64,000 bases of DNA from the NCBI GenBank assembly GCA_015350385.1, contig WNKI01000001.1, forward strand, positions 12,374,528 through 12,438,527, read 5' to 3'. The notes beneath the pieces were generated by a model, which saw only the letters and a list, made by a program, of their open reading frames with translations, was not told the DNA's origin and did no database searches. A program made the position numbers and the translations under genes. Origin of the DNA: Aculops lycopersici (Eukaryota > Arthropoda > Arachnida > Trombidiformes > Eriophyidae). Positions 55,535 to 64,000 of the stretch are shown piece by piece. Each line of letters opens with the position of its first letter. Within the stretch, counting starts at the first letter, position 1.

Positions 55535-55921
55535 TCAGATGAATCTCGTCCCGATAGCCATTATCCTGGCAGTGAGGGCTCCTTTTTTACGTAAGATATT
55601 GGGTAGCGGCACATTGACTCGAGTTCCAAGAGGCACATTTTCCTTGTCAACTAGAACGATGTTGTTGTTGTCGAATCTCGGGATGAATGCCTTCTGCCTT
55701 TGTCTCACACCAACTACAACTCCATGTTTCATTTGGCCTAAGATGGTCACTAAGACACGATCGCCTATCGTACCAGTCATATATTTGGTACCGTTGTATA
55801 CTCCTATCACTTTGACATGCTTTCCAGCTTCCTTAACTTGTCGTCCGATTGCACTGTTGTCTACTACATTCATCTTGGTCAGATGACCAATTTGATTTAA
55901 TATTCGTGTTGTGAAAACCAT
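55535..55921 (-). CDS. mRpL14: 39S ribosomal protein L14, mitochondrial (uL14m)
   Basis: A 128-residue protein (human MRPL14 145). After a short presequence (MVFTTRILNQIGHLT) comes the uL14 core: MNVVDNSAIGRQVKEAGK, HGVVVGVRQRQKAFIPRFDN, NNIVLVDKENVPLGTRVNVP, and the end GALTARIMAIGTRFI. uL14 sits at the subunit interface and contacts the small subunit and translation factors. I use the ATG at 55921; the frame upstream is open but lacks an ATG. It converges with the Spinster-like gene (131 bases) and diverges from XRN1. Confidence 0.93.
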   Translation of the reverse strand: MVFTTRILNQIGHLTKMNVVDNSAIGRQVKEAGKHVKVIGVYNGTKYMTGTIGDRVLVTILGQMKHGVVVGVRQRQKAFIPRFDNNNIVLVDKENVPLGTRVNVPLPNILRKKGALTARIMAIGTRFI

Positions 55922-56453
55922 CCTGATGATGGTTAATCTAGTCAAGTCAAATCAAATAATAGTATTTGGTCAGATAGTAAGTGAATGCTTTCTCTTACCA
56001 TAGGAACTCAAACAGACCAAGAATCTGCACGTCAAGATAAATAAAATGCTCACACGTCTCTTTGTTTTCATGTTGTAACTGCAGGTTAGAAAATCCGCGG
56101 TAAAACTTAGCGCAATCTGCAGTTGCAATTTTGTCCAGTTGGCGTCGCTGCATTGCCCTATCTTAAACCAACCTAATGCCTTTCGCTGCGGTCGCGACTC
56201 GCGAGTCTATTGGTAGTGCAGAAGGCAGCGAGCTGAAATCTTCCATGGACTGCAATCAATAAGTTGTGTTTACGTTCTGTAATTACACTATTATTAAGTT
56301 AAATCTGCTATCAGATAAACTCAAATATCCTCGATAAATAGATTGATTTACTACCGAGGTACATAAAATCGGTTATTAGACGAGATACATTTTATATATC
56401 AATTGCAAACATAATAAAACTGACAAACTAAGGTTTAGAATAAATCTTTGACA
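55922..56453. promoter_or_regulatory. Divergent promoter region, mRpL14 / XRN1
   Basis: About 530 AT-rich bases between two divergent start codons, with no coding frame. Several TATA-like AT stretches occur near 56390-56450, but none can be singled out. Confidence 0.45.
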
Positions 56454-59102
56454 ATGGGAATACCAAAATTTTTTAGATGGATGAATGATAGGTATCAGGG
56501 ACTCCTTGTTACCGCAAGAGAGAGCCAACTACCTGAAATAGACAATTTCTATTTAGACATGAATGGTATTATTCACAATTGTACGCATCCCTGCGATGGA
56601 GACGTTCATTTCAGGATTAGCGAAGAGGAAATGTTCGAGGATATATTCAACTACATAAGCACCCTGTTCAAGATCATCAAGCCGAAAGAATACTTTTTCA
56701 TGGCCGTCGATGGAGTTGCGCCCAGAGCTAAGATGAACCAGCAACGAGGCCGTCGTTTCAGGTCGGCCAAAGAGGCCCTCGATCGCGAGGAGGCCGCAAT
56801 TAAGAAAGGCGATATCCTGCCCACCGAGCAAAGATTCGACTCAAATTGTATCACCCCAGGCACTGAATTTATGGTCAAGCTCAACAAGGCGCTTCAGATG
56901 TTCATACGCAAGAAGCTGGCCAATGACTCAGAATGGCAGAAAGTGAAAGTTATCCTGTCCGGACACGAAACTCCAGGTGAGGGAGAGCACAAAGTTATGG
57001 ATTTCATTAGATATCAGCGATCTCAGCCTGGTTACAATCCACAAACAAGGCACTGTCTGTATGGTCTAGATACTGACCTGATTATGTTGGGACTTTCGTC
57101 ACACGAGCCCAACTTTATGCTACTGCGTGAAGAGATCAAGTTCACTGGCAAGAAGGGGGAGGCCACCAAGGGAAAGTCGCAGAGAGTCGACCCGTCTAAA
57201 GTTAATTTTAACGTTTTATATCTGTCTATGTTGCGTGACTACATTGAGAAGGACTTTCTGCCCCTGAAACCGAAGCTATCTTTCAAGTTTGATCTCGAAG
57301 CCATAATTGATGATTGGATATTGATATGTTTTCTCGTTGGTAATGATTTTATACCACATATTCCTCATTTCCACATCCACAAAAACGCATTGCCCAAGAT
57401 ATTTGAGGTGTATCAGGACACTCTGACCAAGCTGGATGGCTATATGAATGTAAATGGAGTGCTCAATTTGAAGAGATTCAAGATTTTCGCCAAGGCATTA
57501 TCTGTTGCTGATTTTGAGAACTACAAGATGCTACTCAAAGAGAATGGAGGCGAATGCGCCAAGGACGACTTTTCCAAGCTAAACATGTTTGTGAAGCACA
57601 AGATGAGAATCCACGGAGCTAGAGACAATAATAACTCCAACTCGAGCTACAATGGCCGTCGTTACAACAACAATAATTTGAATAACGGAAACAACCAGCG
57701 CTCTGATAACCAATCGCATCATTCTCAATTTCAACAGTCGAACGTATGGTACAATTTACAAAGGGCCCAAAATAGGGCCAACGGAACGAGCAACCAGAGT
57801 TCTCATTCTAGACCTTCGAATGTAGCGCCACAATTGGGTCAGAATAACTCGCACAATCCGAAATCGAGCAGCACCCCGAATGGAAGGCCGTACGGCGGAA
57901 ATCAAGTTGGAAATGAGAAGAGCAACACCGCAGGTGGAGGTCGTGTCGGTGTTCATAGCTTCACTGAGGCTCAAATCAATAACTCGATCACAGTTTGTGC
58001 TGATGGGGACTTTATTGATTTGTCTGATGAGGAATGCTACAGTGGAGAGAAGTTTCCTGGTGGGCGCAATGGTAACAGAAAACCGTCAAGGCAGAATGGT
58101 AATGGTACGCAAGTGCGAAACTTCCGGAGCACTCCAAAGAAGGAGCACCAAGGTAAGACCAACGCAGCTCAGAAGTCCAAGCCGACTCCATCGTCTAAGA
58201 ACACCGAGTTGGACGACTTCAGGGCCTACAAGCGAACTTATTATAAGGAGAAACTCAAGCTCGATCCACCAAATCAAGCTGCAATCTTGAAGGTTGTCAA
58301 CGAGTATGTCAGGGCGCTACAATGGAACTTGCATTACTATTATCATGGTTGTGTTTCGTGGGGGTGGTTCTATCCTTACCATTACGCTCCATTCATCTCT
58401 GATATCGTTAACTTTGAATCAGTTGACACTCGCTTCGAGATGGGCGAACCATTCAAGCCATTTGACCAGCTACTATCGGTTTTGCCTGCCGCGAGCTCTT
58501 CTCTGTTGCCGAAGTTTTATCGGCATCTTGTCACATCAACTGACTCACCGCTCGCCAAGTTCTTTCCAACAGAAGTCGAGTACGATCTTAATGGAAAACA
58601 GAATGATTGGGAAGCCGTGGTCTTAGCACCTTTCATCGAGGAGGACATCTTGTTGAAGGCTTCTGTCTTATGTAACTTGTTCTTGTCCAACGACGAGCGT
58701 GCTAGCAACCGACACGGACCCCATTTGTTGTTCTACTACGAGAAACCGCAATCCTCTGCGTCAACATCAAGAGGACCTAGACAACCGCAACCAATGCATG
58801 CATCGGCGGGTAAGGTAAAGTGTATCGCTATTGCTCTCAACGGATTCTTCCTGCCCATAAACAAGATCCGATTTGGTCTGATTAACGATGGAAAGGACAA
58901 ACTCGACCAACCGAAGTTTCATGACACCGTTAATGGAGATAGTTTCAATAACAACACCAACAACAACAGCGGTCGTAACTACAGTCACCAAGCCAAGAAC
59001 CACGGTGGCAACGGTATGAGCTACAATAACAACAACAACGGCCATCGTAACAACCACAACAACCATCGTAATAGTAGTGCACGCCAACGCGCGGTTGCCT
59101 AA
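56454..59102 (+). CDS. XRN1: 5'-3' exoribonuclease 1 (Pacman), catalytic core only
   Basis: An 882-residue intronless protein; XRN1 is about 1,600-1,700 in animals. Active-site blocks are all present: FYLDMNGIIHNC, FMAVDGVAPRAKMNQQRGRR, SGHETPGEGEHKVMDF, CLYGLDTDLIMLGL and FLVGNDFIPH. GHETPGEGEHK and LYGLD mark XRN1 rather than XRN2, and there is no XRN2 zinc knuckle. A 190-residue Asn/Gly/Ser-rich insert (about 389-580) separates CR1 from CR2 (YKRTYYKEKLKL; YYYHGCVSWGWFYPYHYAPF; LNGKQNDWEAVVLAPF). The protein then ends in an Asn/His/Arg-rich tail; the D1-D4 domains (PAZ/Tudor, KOW, SH3-like) and the C-terminal decapping-factor region are missing. It degrades decapped mRNA in the cytoplasm. 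AATAAA at 59101-59106 overlaps the stop, so this is the real end. Confidence 0.92.
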   Translation: MGIPKFFRWMNDRYQGLLVTARESQLPEIDNFYLDMNGIIHNCTHPCDGDVHFRISEEEMFEDIFNYISTLFKIIKPKEYFFMAVDGVAPRAKMNQQRGRRFRSAKEALDREEAAIKKGDILPTEQRFDSNCITPGTEFMVKLNKALQMFIRKKLANDSEWQKVKVILSGHETPGEGEHKVMDFIRYQRSQPGYNPQTRHCLYGLDTDLIMLGLSSHEPNFMLLREEIKFTGKKGEATKGKSQRVDPSKVNFNVLYLSMLRDYIEKDFLPLKPKLSFKFDLEAIIDDWILICFLVGNDFIPHIPHFHIHKNALPKIFEVYQDTLTKLDGYMNVNGVLNLKRFKIFAKALSVADFENYKMLLKENGGECAKDDFSKLNMFVKHKMRIHGARDNNNSNSSYNGRRYNNNNLNNGNNQRSDNQSHHSQFQQSNVWYNLQRAQNRANGTSNQSSHSRPSNVAPQLGQNNSHNPKSSSTPNGRPYGGNQVGNEKSNTAGGGRVGVHSFTEAQINNSITVCADGDFIDLSDEECYSGEKFPGGRNGNRKPSRQNGNGTQVRNFRSTPKKEHQGKTNAAQKSKPTPSSKNTELDDFRAYKRTYYKEKLKLDPPNQAAILKVVNEYVRALQWNLHYYYHGCVSWGWFYPYHYAPFISDIVNFESVDTRFEMGEPFKPFDQLLSVLPAASSSLLPKFYRHLVTSTDSPLAKFFPTEVEYDLNGKQNDWEAVVLAPFIEEDILLKASVLCNLFLSNDERASNRHGPHLLFYYEKPQSSASTSRGPRQPQPMHASAGKVKCIAIALNGFFLPINKIRFGLINDGKDKLDQPKFHDTVNGDSFNNNTNNNSGRNYSHQAKNHGGNGMSYNNNNNGHRNNHNNHRNSSARQRAVA

Positions 59103-59106
59103 TAAA
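59101..59106 (+). terminator. Poly(A) signal overlapping the XRN1 stop codon
   Basis: AATAAA begins at the second base of the TAA stop (59100-59102). The XRN1 3' UTR must be extremely short, squeezed against the convergent ARL4 gene. Confidence 0.8.
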
Positions 59107-59187
59107 AGAGCGTCGAGATGCGTTTGGTCGTGAGAGGACCAATCGAATTGGACGAAGTTGATCAGTACGAATGTATAGTCGGTGTCA

Positions 59188-59856
59188 TCACTTCCCCCTT
59201 CGCTTTAATATCATGTTATACAAAATATCTAGACCCTCCTCTAGGCCATCGCCAATCACAGCGCAGGTTGGTTGGACGTGCCACAGGTGGCTTGGACTCA
59301 GATCTCCCAATCCCAGATATCGGGCTATTTCCTCGGCCTCCTTGGCTCCAGGCAGATCCTGTTTGTTTGCAAGAACGAGTATTGGTACATCTAAGATAGA
59401 AGGATAGAGAGATGGTTGGTTATTTGTTTCAAGTTGACTGATACTCCAGTCGTTGACACGATCACAATACTTACTTTTGTTCTCTGGGGATAAGGCTATT
59501 TTTAGTAATTCCATCTTGGCTTCCTCAAGCCGCTCCTCGTCAACTGAGTCCACCACGAAAACTATTCCATCTGTACATCGAGTATATGAACGCCAAAGAG
59601 GCCGGAGTTTATCTTGACCGCCGATATCCCAAATAATAAAATTTACTCCTTTGGACTTGCTTGTTTGGACGCGAATCTTTTCGCAGTTGAATCCAATAGT
59701 AGGAACGGTATTGATATATTGACCAAATTTTAGTCGGTATAAGACAGTTGTCTTGCCTGAACAGTCGAGTCCAAGCATGACTATATGTGTATTGCTGAAA
59801 GACGGTAAGGTATCCCATATCGATGTCGCGGCATTCTTAGCCCCCGAGGCTCCCAT
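59188..59856 (-). CDS. ARL4: ADP-ribosylation factor-like protein 4 (ARL4)
   Basis: A 222-residue small GTPase (human ARL4A 200), intronless. Start MGASGAKN gives Gly2 for N-myristoylation. The GTPase motifs are GLDCSGKTT (P-loop), PTIGF (switch I), WDIGGQDKLRPLWRSYTRCTDG (switch II and the ARL4-type interswitch end), NKQDLP and QPTCAVIGDG; the C-terminus NMILKRRGK is the basic tail that targets ARL4 to the plasma membrane and nucleus. ARL4 recruits cytohesins and actin regulators. An insert of about 30 residues (DRVNDWSISQLETNN...) precedes VPILVLANKQD. It is tail to tail with XRN1 (85 bases) and head to head with CUL2. Confidence 0.93.
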   Translation of the reverse strand: MGASGAKNAATSIWDTLPSFSNTHIVMLGLDCSGKTTVLYRLKFGQYINTVPTIGFNCEKIRVQTSKSKGVNFIIWDIGGQDKLRPLWRSYTRCTDGIVFVVDSVDEERLEEAKMELLKIALSPENKSKYCDRVNDWSISQLETNNQPSLYPSILDVPILVLANKQDLPGAKEAEEIARYLGLGDLSPSHLWHVQPTCAVIGDGLEEGLDILYNMILKRRGK

Positions 59857-60387
59857 AATATATGATGGCTCTGCCAACCTCCAGTTTTCGTTTCTGGTCG
59901 ATCGTTGATAGGAATAATTACGCCGTTTGGATGGAATAGATTTGGAAGGTATAAGTAGTTGTCACTGTTGAGCTTGTCAGTTGAAAACATTGATTAAATT
60001 ATTGATAGTGCAATGGTAGATGATGGATTTGATCCAGGATACAATGTTTACAAAATTCCAGATAACAATATCATTGTTGTTGAATTGTTTTGACGCCGTC
60101 GGCAGATTTCTTGGCGCCGTCGTTGCATTACACGATGAGAGTTCGAATTTTCGCGCACAACTCTGCTTACGAAATACACAGCGCAATTTGTAAATGCCAA
60201 CGCTGACAACATAAACAAAATCATTGACCTATTGCATTTAATTTGCACCCCATTTATTGGAGGGTCCTCAAATCGCTATAAAATTATTTCAAGAATATTG
60301 CCACTTGAATAAAATTTATCAAACTATCTATAATCATTGATTACCTATCAAACATATTTACATGTATAGTCTAGAAACAAAAACATC
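59857..60387. promoter_or_regulatory. Divergent promoter region, ARL4 / CUL2
   Basis: About 530 AT-rich bases between divergent start codons. Small minus-strand frames here (around 59977-60248) are not protein-like. Confidence 0.45.
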
Positions 60388-62838
60388 ATGACCCTCCAAT
60401 CTGTTGACATCAACTTTGTGGACAGCTGGCCACCTATCGAACAGCTCTTATTGGATACATTGAACTGCAACTACAAGAATGTAACAAATGACCGTTGGCA
60501 AGCTACATTCTTCGATATATACAGAATTTGTGTTGCCCAACCAGATTCGTTAGTCGGCGAACTTTATTCTCACATCAAGAGCCTTGTTCAGAAACATGTA
60601 CAGCAACTCAGCAAAGAACTTGCATCAGGTGATACACGAAATTTGTTGTCTAGTTACTACGACCGATGGATCACCTTCAAGGCGGCAGCCAGCTACTTCG
60701 ACTCTCTATTTCACTACCTCAACGCTGAACATCTCAAAAAGATCAAGAAACCTATGCGAGCTGACGTGAGCAACGAATCAGTATGTCAGCCTGGCTTGGA
60801 AATCAAAGATTTGTGCCTCTATCTATGGAACCAAGAAATGATTGCACCACTTAGACAACAACTAGTACATTTACTGATGAACGAAATTGATGCCGACCGA
60901 AGAGGAATGGCTGTCAATCAGACAGTAATTAGCGGTGTTGTCCATAGCTTGGCTGAGATCGAGTCGTATAAGAAGGAGGACACATTGGACCTGTATCATC
61001 AAGCCTTCGAAGAGCCGTTTCTCAAGTCGACGGGTGATTATTACAGAGTCGAGGCGGAGACTTATAGAGGTGAGCTGAATTGTAGCGATTATATGAAGCG
61101 AGTTTTGCAGATAATCGATTTAGAAACGTTGAGATGCACCAAATTTGTTCATAGTTCGTCCAAAGATAAGGTTATTAGTGAGATCAGGGCACGCATGGTC
61201 GCGGATCACTCCAAGTTCCTCTATAAAGAGTCAGAAATCATGGTTGCATCCGACTGCTGGACAGACCTACATTCGATGTACAAGCTGCTCAAACCAATTG
61301 AGGGCGGACTCAAGGTTCTAATACAACAAGTACAAACTAGGATAACACAAGTTGGTCTCGATGCTATGAAACAGGTTGCAAGCTCCAAGAATCCACCAAG
61401 GACCTTCGTCGAATCTTTCATTCAAGTTTACAGGAAGCACTCTGAACTCATTGCTAGCACCTTCAACAATGACCAACTCTTTATCGGGGCGCTTGATAAA
61501 GCATGCTCGGCAATAATTAACTACCGAATCAATCCTCAACAACCTTGTAGATCCCCTGAGCTCCTTGCGAAGTATTGCGATAGTTTGTTACGTAAACCTG
61601 GCAAGAATGGCTATGGCGAGTCGGCTGTGCAAAGTACCAGCACCGGTGGCAAGAGCCTATCCGAGTGCGAGATTGATGAGAAACTAGCATTATCAATAAT
61701 TGTGTTCAAGTACATCGATGACAAGGATATTTTCCAAAAGTTTTATTCAAAGAACATGGCAAGACGATTGATTTTCTCCCAACTGCACTCTATGGAGGCC
61801 GAAGAGTCCATGATCAATAAGCTCAAGCAAGTTTGCGGTTATGAGTTTACGGCTAAGTTGCATAGGATGTACACTGACATTGGAGTCAGCAACGAGTTGA
61901 AGGAATCATTCAACAGAAGCCTCCGATCTCAGGACACCAAACTAGGAATAGGATTTTCAATCTACATACTCCAGGCGGGTTCCTGGCCTTTGGGTCAAAG
62001 TCCAGATACAGGGTTCGTCTTGCCCGAAGTTTTCGCAAATGCGGTTAAAACATTCGAAAACTACTACTACTCACGATTCAATGGCAGAATTTTAACGTGG
62101 TTGTATCACCATTGCACGGTAGATATGAAGTTGTGTTACTTGAGGCTGGGCGCTGGAGACTCGGCGCAGGATGCAGCTGAGGGCAGTAAACCACGCCCGC
62201 AACAGTATTCAGTATCAATGCAGACGTTTCATGCGGCGATTTTGTTGCAATTCGAGAACAAAGATGAGCTCACTTATAGAGACCTCGCAGCTGCAACCCA
62301 ATTATCCGAGGAGCAGCTGAGCAAGCACCTGCAAGGTTTACTAGAAATCAAAATACTCGAGTTGGTTGGGTCCGAATCCGGACCAAACGCAGCCAGCCCA
62401 GTCACCATCAAGGTCGAAAACCCGTCCGCTCCACAAGACGGCACGAATCAACCAGCACCACCTCAACCATCAGCATTCAATCCGGACACCAGGATAAGAT
62501 TGAACTTTGGCTTCTACTCGGACCGAACCAAGTTCAAGATTACGGTTGTTCAGCGAGACTCACAGTATCAGCAGGCGAGGGAACAAAGTGAGAGTGAGCA
62601 AACCCACGCTTCGATTGATGAGGATAGGAAGTTGTACCTTCAGGCGGCCGTTGTTCGCGTGATGAAGTCGAGAAAATCTGCCAAGCACAATCAACTGGTT
62701 CAAGAAGTGATTGGATTGACCAAGTCGCACTTCCTGCCCAGCATACCAATGATCAAGAAGTGTATCGAGATCCTCATTGAGAAGCAGTACCTTGAACGAG
62801 GCGCTTCGGCTGCCGACGAGTACAAGTACATTGCTTGA
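60388..62838 (+). CDS. CUL2: Cullin-2, scaffold of CRL2 (VHL-type) ubiquitin ligases
   Basis: An 816-residue intronless cullin (human CUL2 745). Cullin repeats fill residues 1-420 (DIYRICVAQPDSL; NDQLFIGALDKACSAIINYR, then SPELLAKYCDSLLRK), followed by the cullin homology region (FKYIDDKDIFQKFYSKNMARRL, MINKLKQVCGYEFTAKLHRM, then YTDIGVSNEL; LQAGSWPL) and the winged-helix end. The neddylation lysine is Lys760 in VVRVMKSRKSAKHN, and the C-terminus matches CUL2 (DEYKYIA). The extra length comes from a Gly/Ser insert near 405-420 and a Pro/Gln/Ala insert near 670-700. CUL2 binds elongin B/C-VHL-box receptors and RBX1. Its NEDD8 is removed by the COP9 signalosome, whose CSN8 subunit is at the left end. 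AATAAA at 62854-62859. Confidence 0.96.
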   Translation: MTLQSVDINFVDSWPPIEQLLLDTLNCNYKNVTNDRWQATFFDIYRICVAQPDSLVGELYSHIKSLVQKHVQQLSKELASGDTRNLLSSYYDRWITFKAAASYFDSLFHYLNAEHLKKIKKPMRADVSNESVCQPGLEIKDLCLYLWNQEMIAPLRQQLVHLLMNEIDADRRGMAVNQTVISGVVHSLAEIESYKKEDTLDLYHQAFEEPFLKSTGDYYRVEAETYRGELNCSDYMKRVLQIIDLETLRCTKFVHSSSKDKVISEIRARMVADHSKFLYKESEIMVASDCWTDLHSMYKLLKPIEGGLKVLIQQVQTRITQVGLDAMKQVASSKNPPRTFVESFIQVYRKHSELIASTFNNDQLFIGALDKACSAIINYRINPQQPCRSPELLAKYCDSLLRKPGKNGYGESAVQSTSTGGKSLSECEIDEKLALSIIVFKYIDDKDIFQKFYSKNMARRLIFSQLHSMEAEESMINKLKQVCGYEFTAKLHRMYTDIGVSNELKESFNRSLRSQDTKLGIGFSIYILQAGSWPLGQSPDTGFVLPEVFANAVKTFENYYYSRFNGRILTWLYHHCTVDMKLCYLRLGAGDSAQDAAEGSKPRPQQYSVSMQTFHAAILLQFENKDELTYRDLAAATQLSEEQLSKHLQGLLEIKILELVGSESGPNAASPVTIKVENPSAPQDGTNQPAPPQPSAFNPDTRIRLNFGFYSDRTKFKITVVQRDSQYQQAREQSESEQTHASIDEDRKLYLQAAVVRVMKSRKSAKHNQLVQEVIGLTKSHFLPSIPMIKKCIEILIEKQYLERGASAADEYKYIA

Positions 62839-64000
62839 GCTTGTTAACTTATGAATAAATTATATAACCATCCGACCAAACTAAACGATTCGAGTCTCAG
62901 CCGTTGAATTTGTGCATTTTTCTGGCCTTGACAACTACGGCAAGCTATTTTCTGTCCCCGGGGATGCAGGGCGCACGCCTCAGAAGAACTTGTGGTCACA
63001 TAAACTCTCACTCTTGATACAGATATGGAATACGGGTGCTCTAATTATGCAGTGGAGTTGTGCTTTCCTTAGGTGTATACTTTTTTTTGTACCTATGGAA
63101 AACGTCTCAGTTTTGAAAATTTAGAGGCCTGAGTTGCGTAGATGTCGAAAATTTGACCTCAATTTGACACTAGACTATGTAAGTAAGTTGTAGAAAGAGT
63201 TTAAAAATTAAAAAAAATGTCGCTCGAGACTATTGAAAAAAAATCGGATCTATACCTAAGATGGAGAAAAAGGTAGGTTTATCTCTTCACCCTTTGGTCA
63301 TTGGAGCGAAAAAGTGAGCTTGCGCAACAGGCGATCAAAATCGGTCGCTTAAACAGAAATTCTTGTGCTAAATTAACACGCTACCGCGCATGCAAGGAGT
63401 ATATAGTGCTCGCCAAATTAGCAGCGGCTGAAACGAGACAACTGAAATGATTAAGGTAAGAAGCAGCGCATCTGCGGTGATATATGAACTAGAATAAGTC
63501 TGTGAGTGGGTGAGCAACGAATCGGTCATTGCAACATGAGAGAGTTCTGCTGCAGCGCGCTGTGTGCGCAAAAGCTGAGCGACCATTTTGTGTTGCAGCG
63601 ACACATATAGAAAAGTGGATGTCATCTGTGCGTAAAGAGGGATTGGAAATCGGGATATTGAATGGAGAAATCAGGGTTGATAGTGACATCGGATTGAGGT
63701 AGAAATTTGACAGCGGCAAATGAACTACATTACCTTACGGAGGAGTTCTCGATATGGATTTAGACCAGCAATGCGTGCGCCTTAAAAGCTAGCAATGCGT
63801 GCGCCATACTAATTAGTGATGTATCGAGATCCTTTCGGGGAATATGATGAAGGATTGTGAGTGTGAAAGAAGTTTGAAGTTAGAACGGGTGAGTGCCAAG
63901 TGGGGATAGAGGCTTAATTGGATCAATGCGTGAGCCTTGAGATTATAAGACACTAGAGAGATTTCAGGAGATAGATGAGATGAGAGGCGTTTTCGAGCGA
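62839..64000. other. Gene-free right end
   Basis: After the CUL2 poly(A) signal (62854-62859) I find no supported gene. Frames of 70-85 codons are AT-rich and not protein-like. A 15-base direct repeat occurs at 63767-63781 and 63791-63805. Confidence 0.6.
63767..63805. repeat. Two 15-base direct repeats
   Basis: AGCAATGCGTGCGCC occurs at 63767-63781 and again at 63791-63805, 24 bases apart, in noncoding sequence. Two tandem copies only. Confidence 0.8.

Noticed and set aside
1..64000. tRNA genes, CRISPR arrays, transposase genes
   Set aside because: No GGTTCGAATCC-type B boxes with matching arms, no spaced repeats, and no transposase, integrase or reverse transcriptase frame were found.

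Overview
This is a eukaryotic nuclear window, almost certainly from an arthropod. The gene set includes an innexin, a CYP307 (spook)-type cytochrome P450, a nose-resistant-to-fluoxetine (NRF-6) acyltransferase and a teneurin, with GT-AG introns and AATAAA poly(A) signals. Most genes are intronless even though their animal orthologues are intron-rich (XRN1, CUL2, endosomal NHE, ATP synthase beta, P450). Many neighbours are separated by only 85-530 bases, and two large scaffold proteins plus a teneurin end far short of family length. This streamlining resembles that described for eriophyoid mites; the taxonomic guess is inference. One 35-base N gap (2226-2260) sits inside a GA microsatellite.

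Left part (1-23 kb), gene-dense: a partial acidic protein (-), DNAJC9 (-) head to head with COP9 subunit CSN8 (+), the N-terminal acetyltransferase NAA50 (+), CYP307-like P450 (-), a long-tailed innexin (-) head to head with an NRF-6-like acyltransferase (+), a small secreted Lys-rich protein (+, one intron), mitochondrial ATP synthase beta (+), Cu/Zn SOD (+), an unrecognised three-exon single-pass membrane protein (+), DPH1 (-), ribosomal protein eS28 (-) and a short EDC4 (+).

Middle part (23-48 kb), gene-sparse: a teneurin on the minus strand (main exons 23125-29367, probable 5' exon at 41463-42203). Its apparent 12-kb intron holds, on the opposite strand, an unrecognised intronless gene for a 1,946-residue secreted low-complexity protein (32702-38542). 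LLPH follows at 42753-43100, and then about 5.3 kb without a recognisable gene.

Right part (48-64 kb), compact again: an R7-type RGS protein (+) whose stop region overlaps the stop region of an endosomal Na+/H+ exchanger (-), a Spinster-like transporter (+), mitochondrial ribosomal protein uL14m (-), an XRN1 that ends just after its catalytic core (+), ARL4 (-), CUL2 (+), and a gene-free right end.

Genes with related roles: EDC4 and XRN1 belong to the same 5'-to-3' mRNA decay machinery, and both have lost the C-terminal halves through which the human proteins are known to bind each other. CSN8 (COP9 signalosome, cullin deneddylation) and CUL2 (a neddylated cullin) also act in one pathway. 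There is no operon; the genes are independent units, several sharing short divergent promoters.
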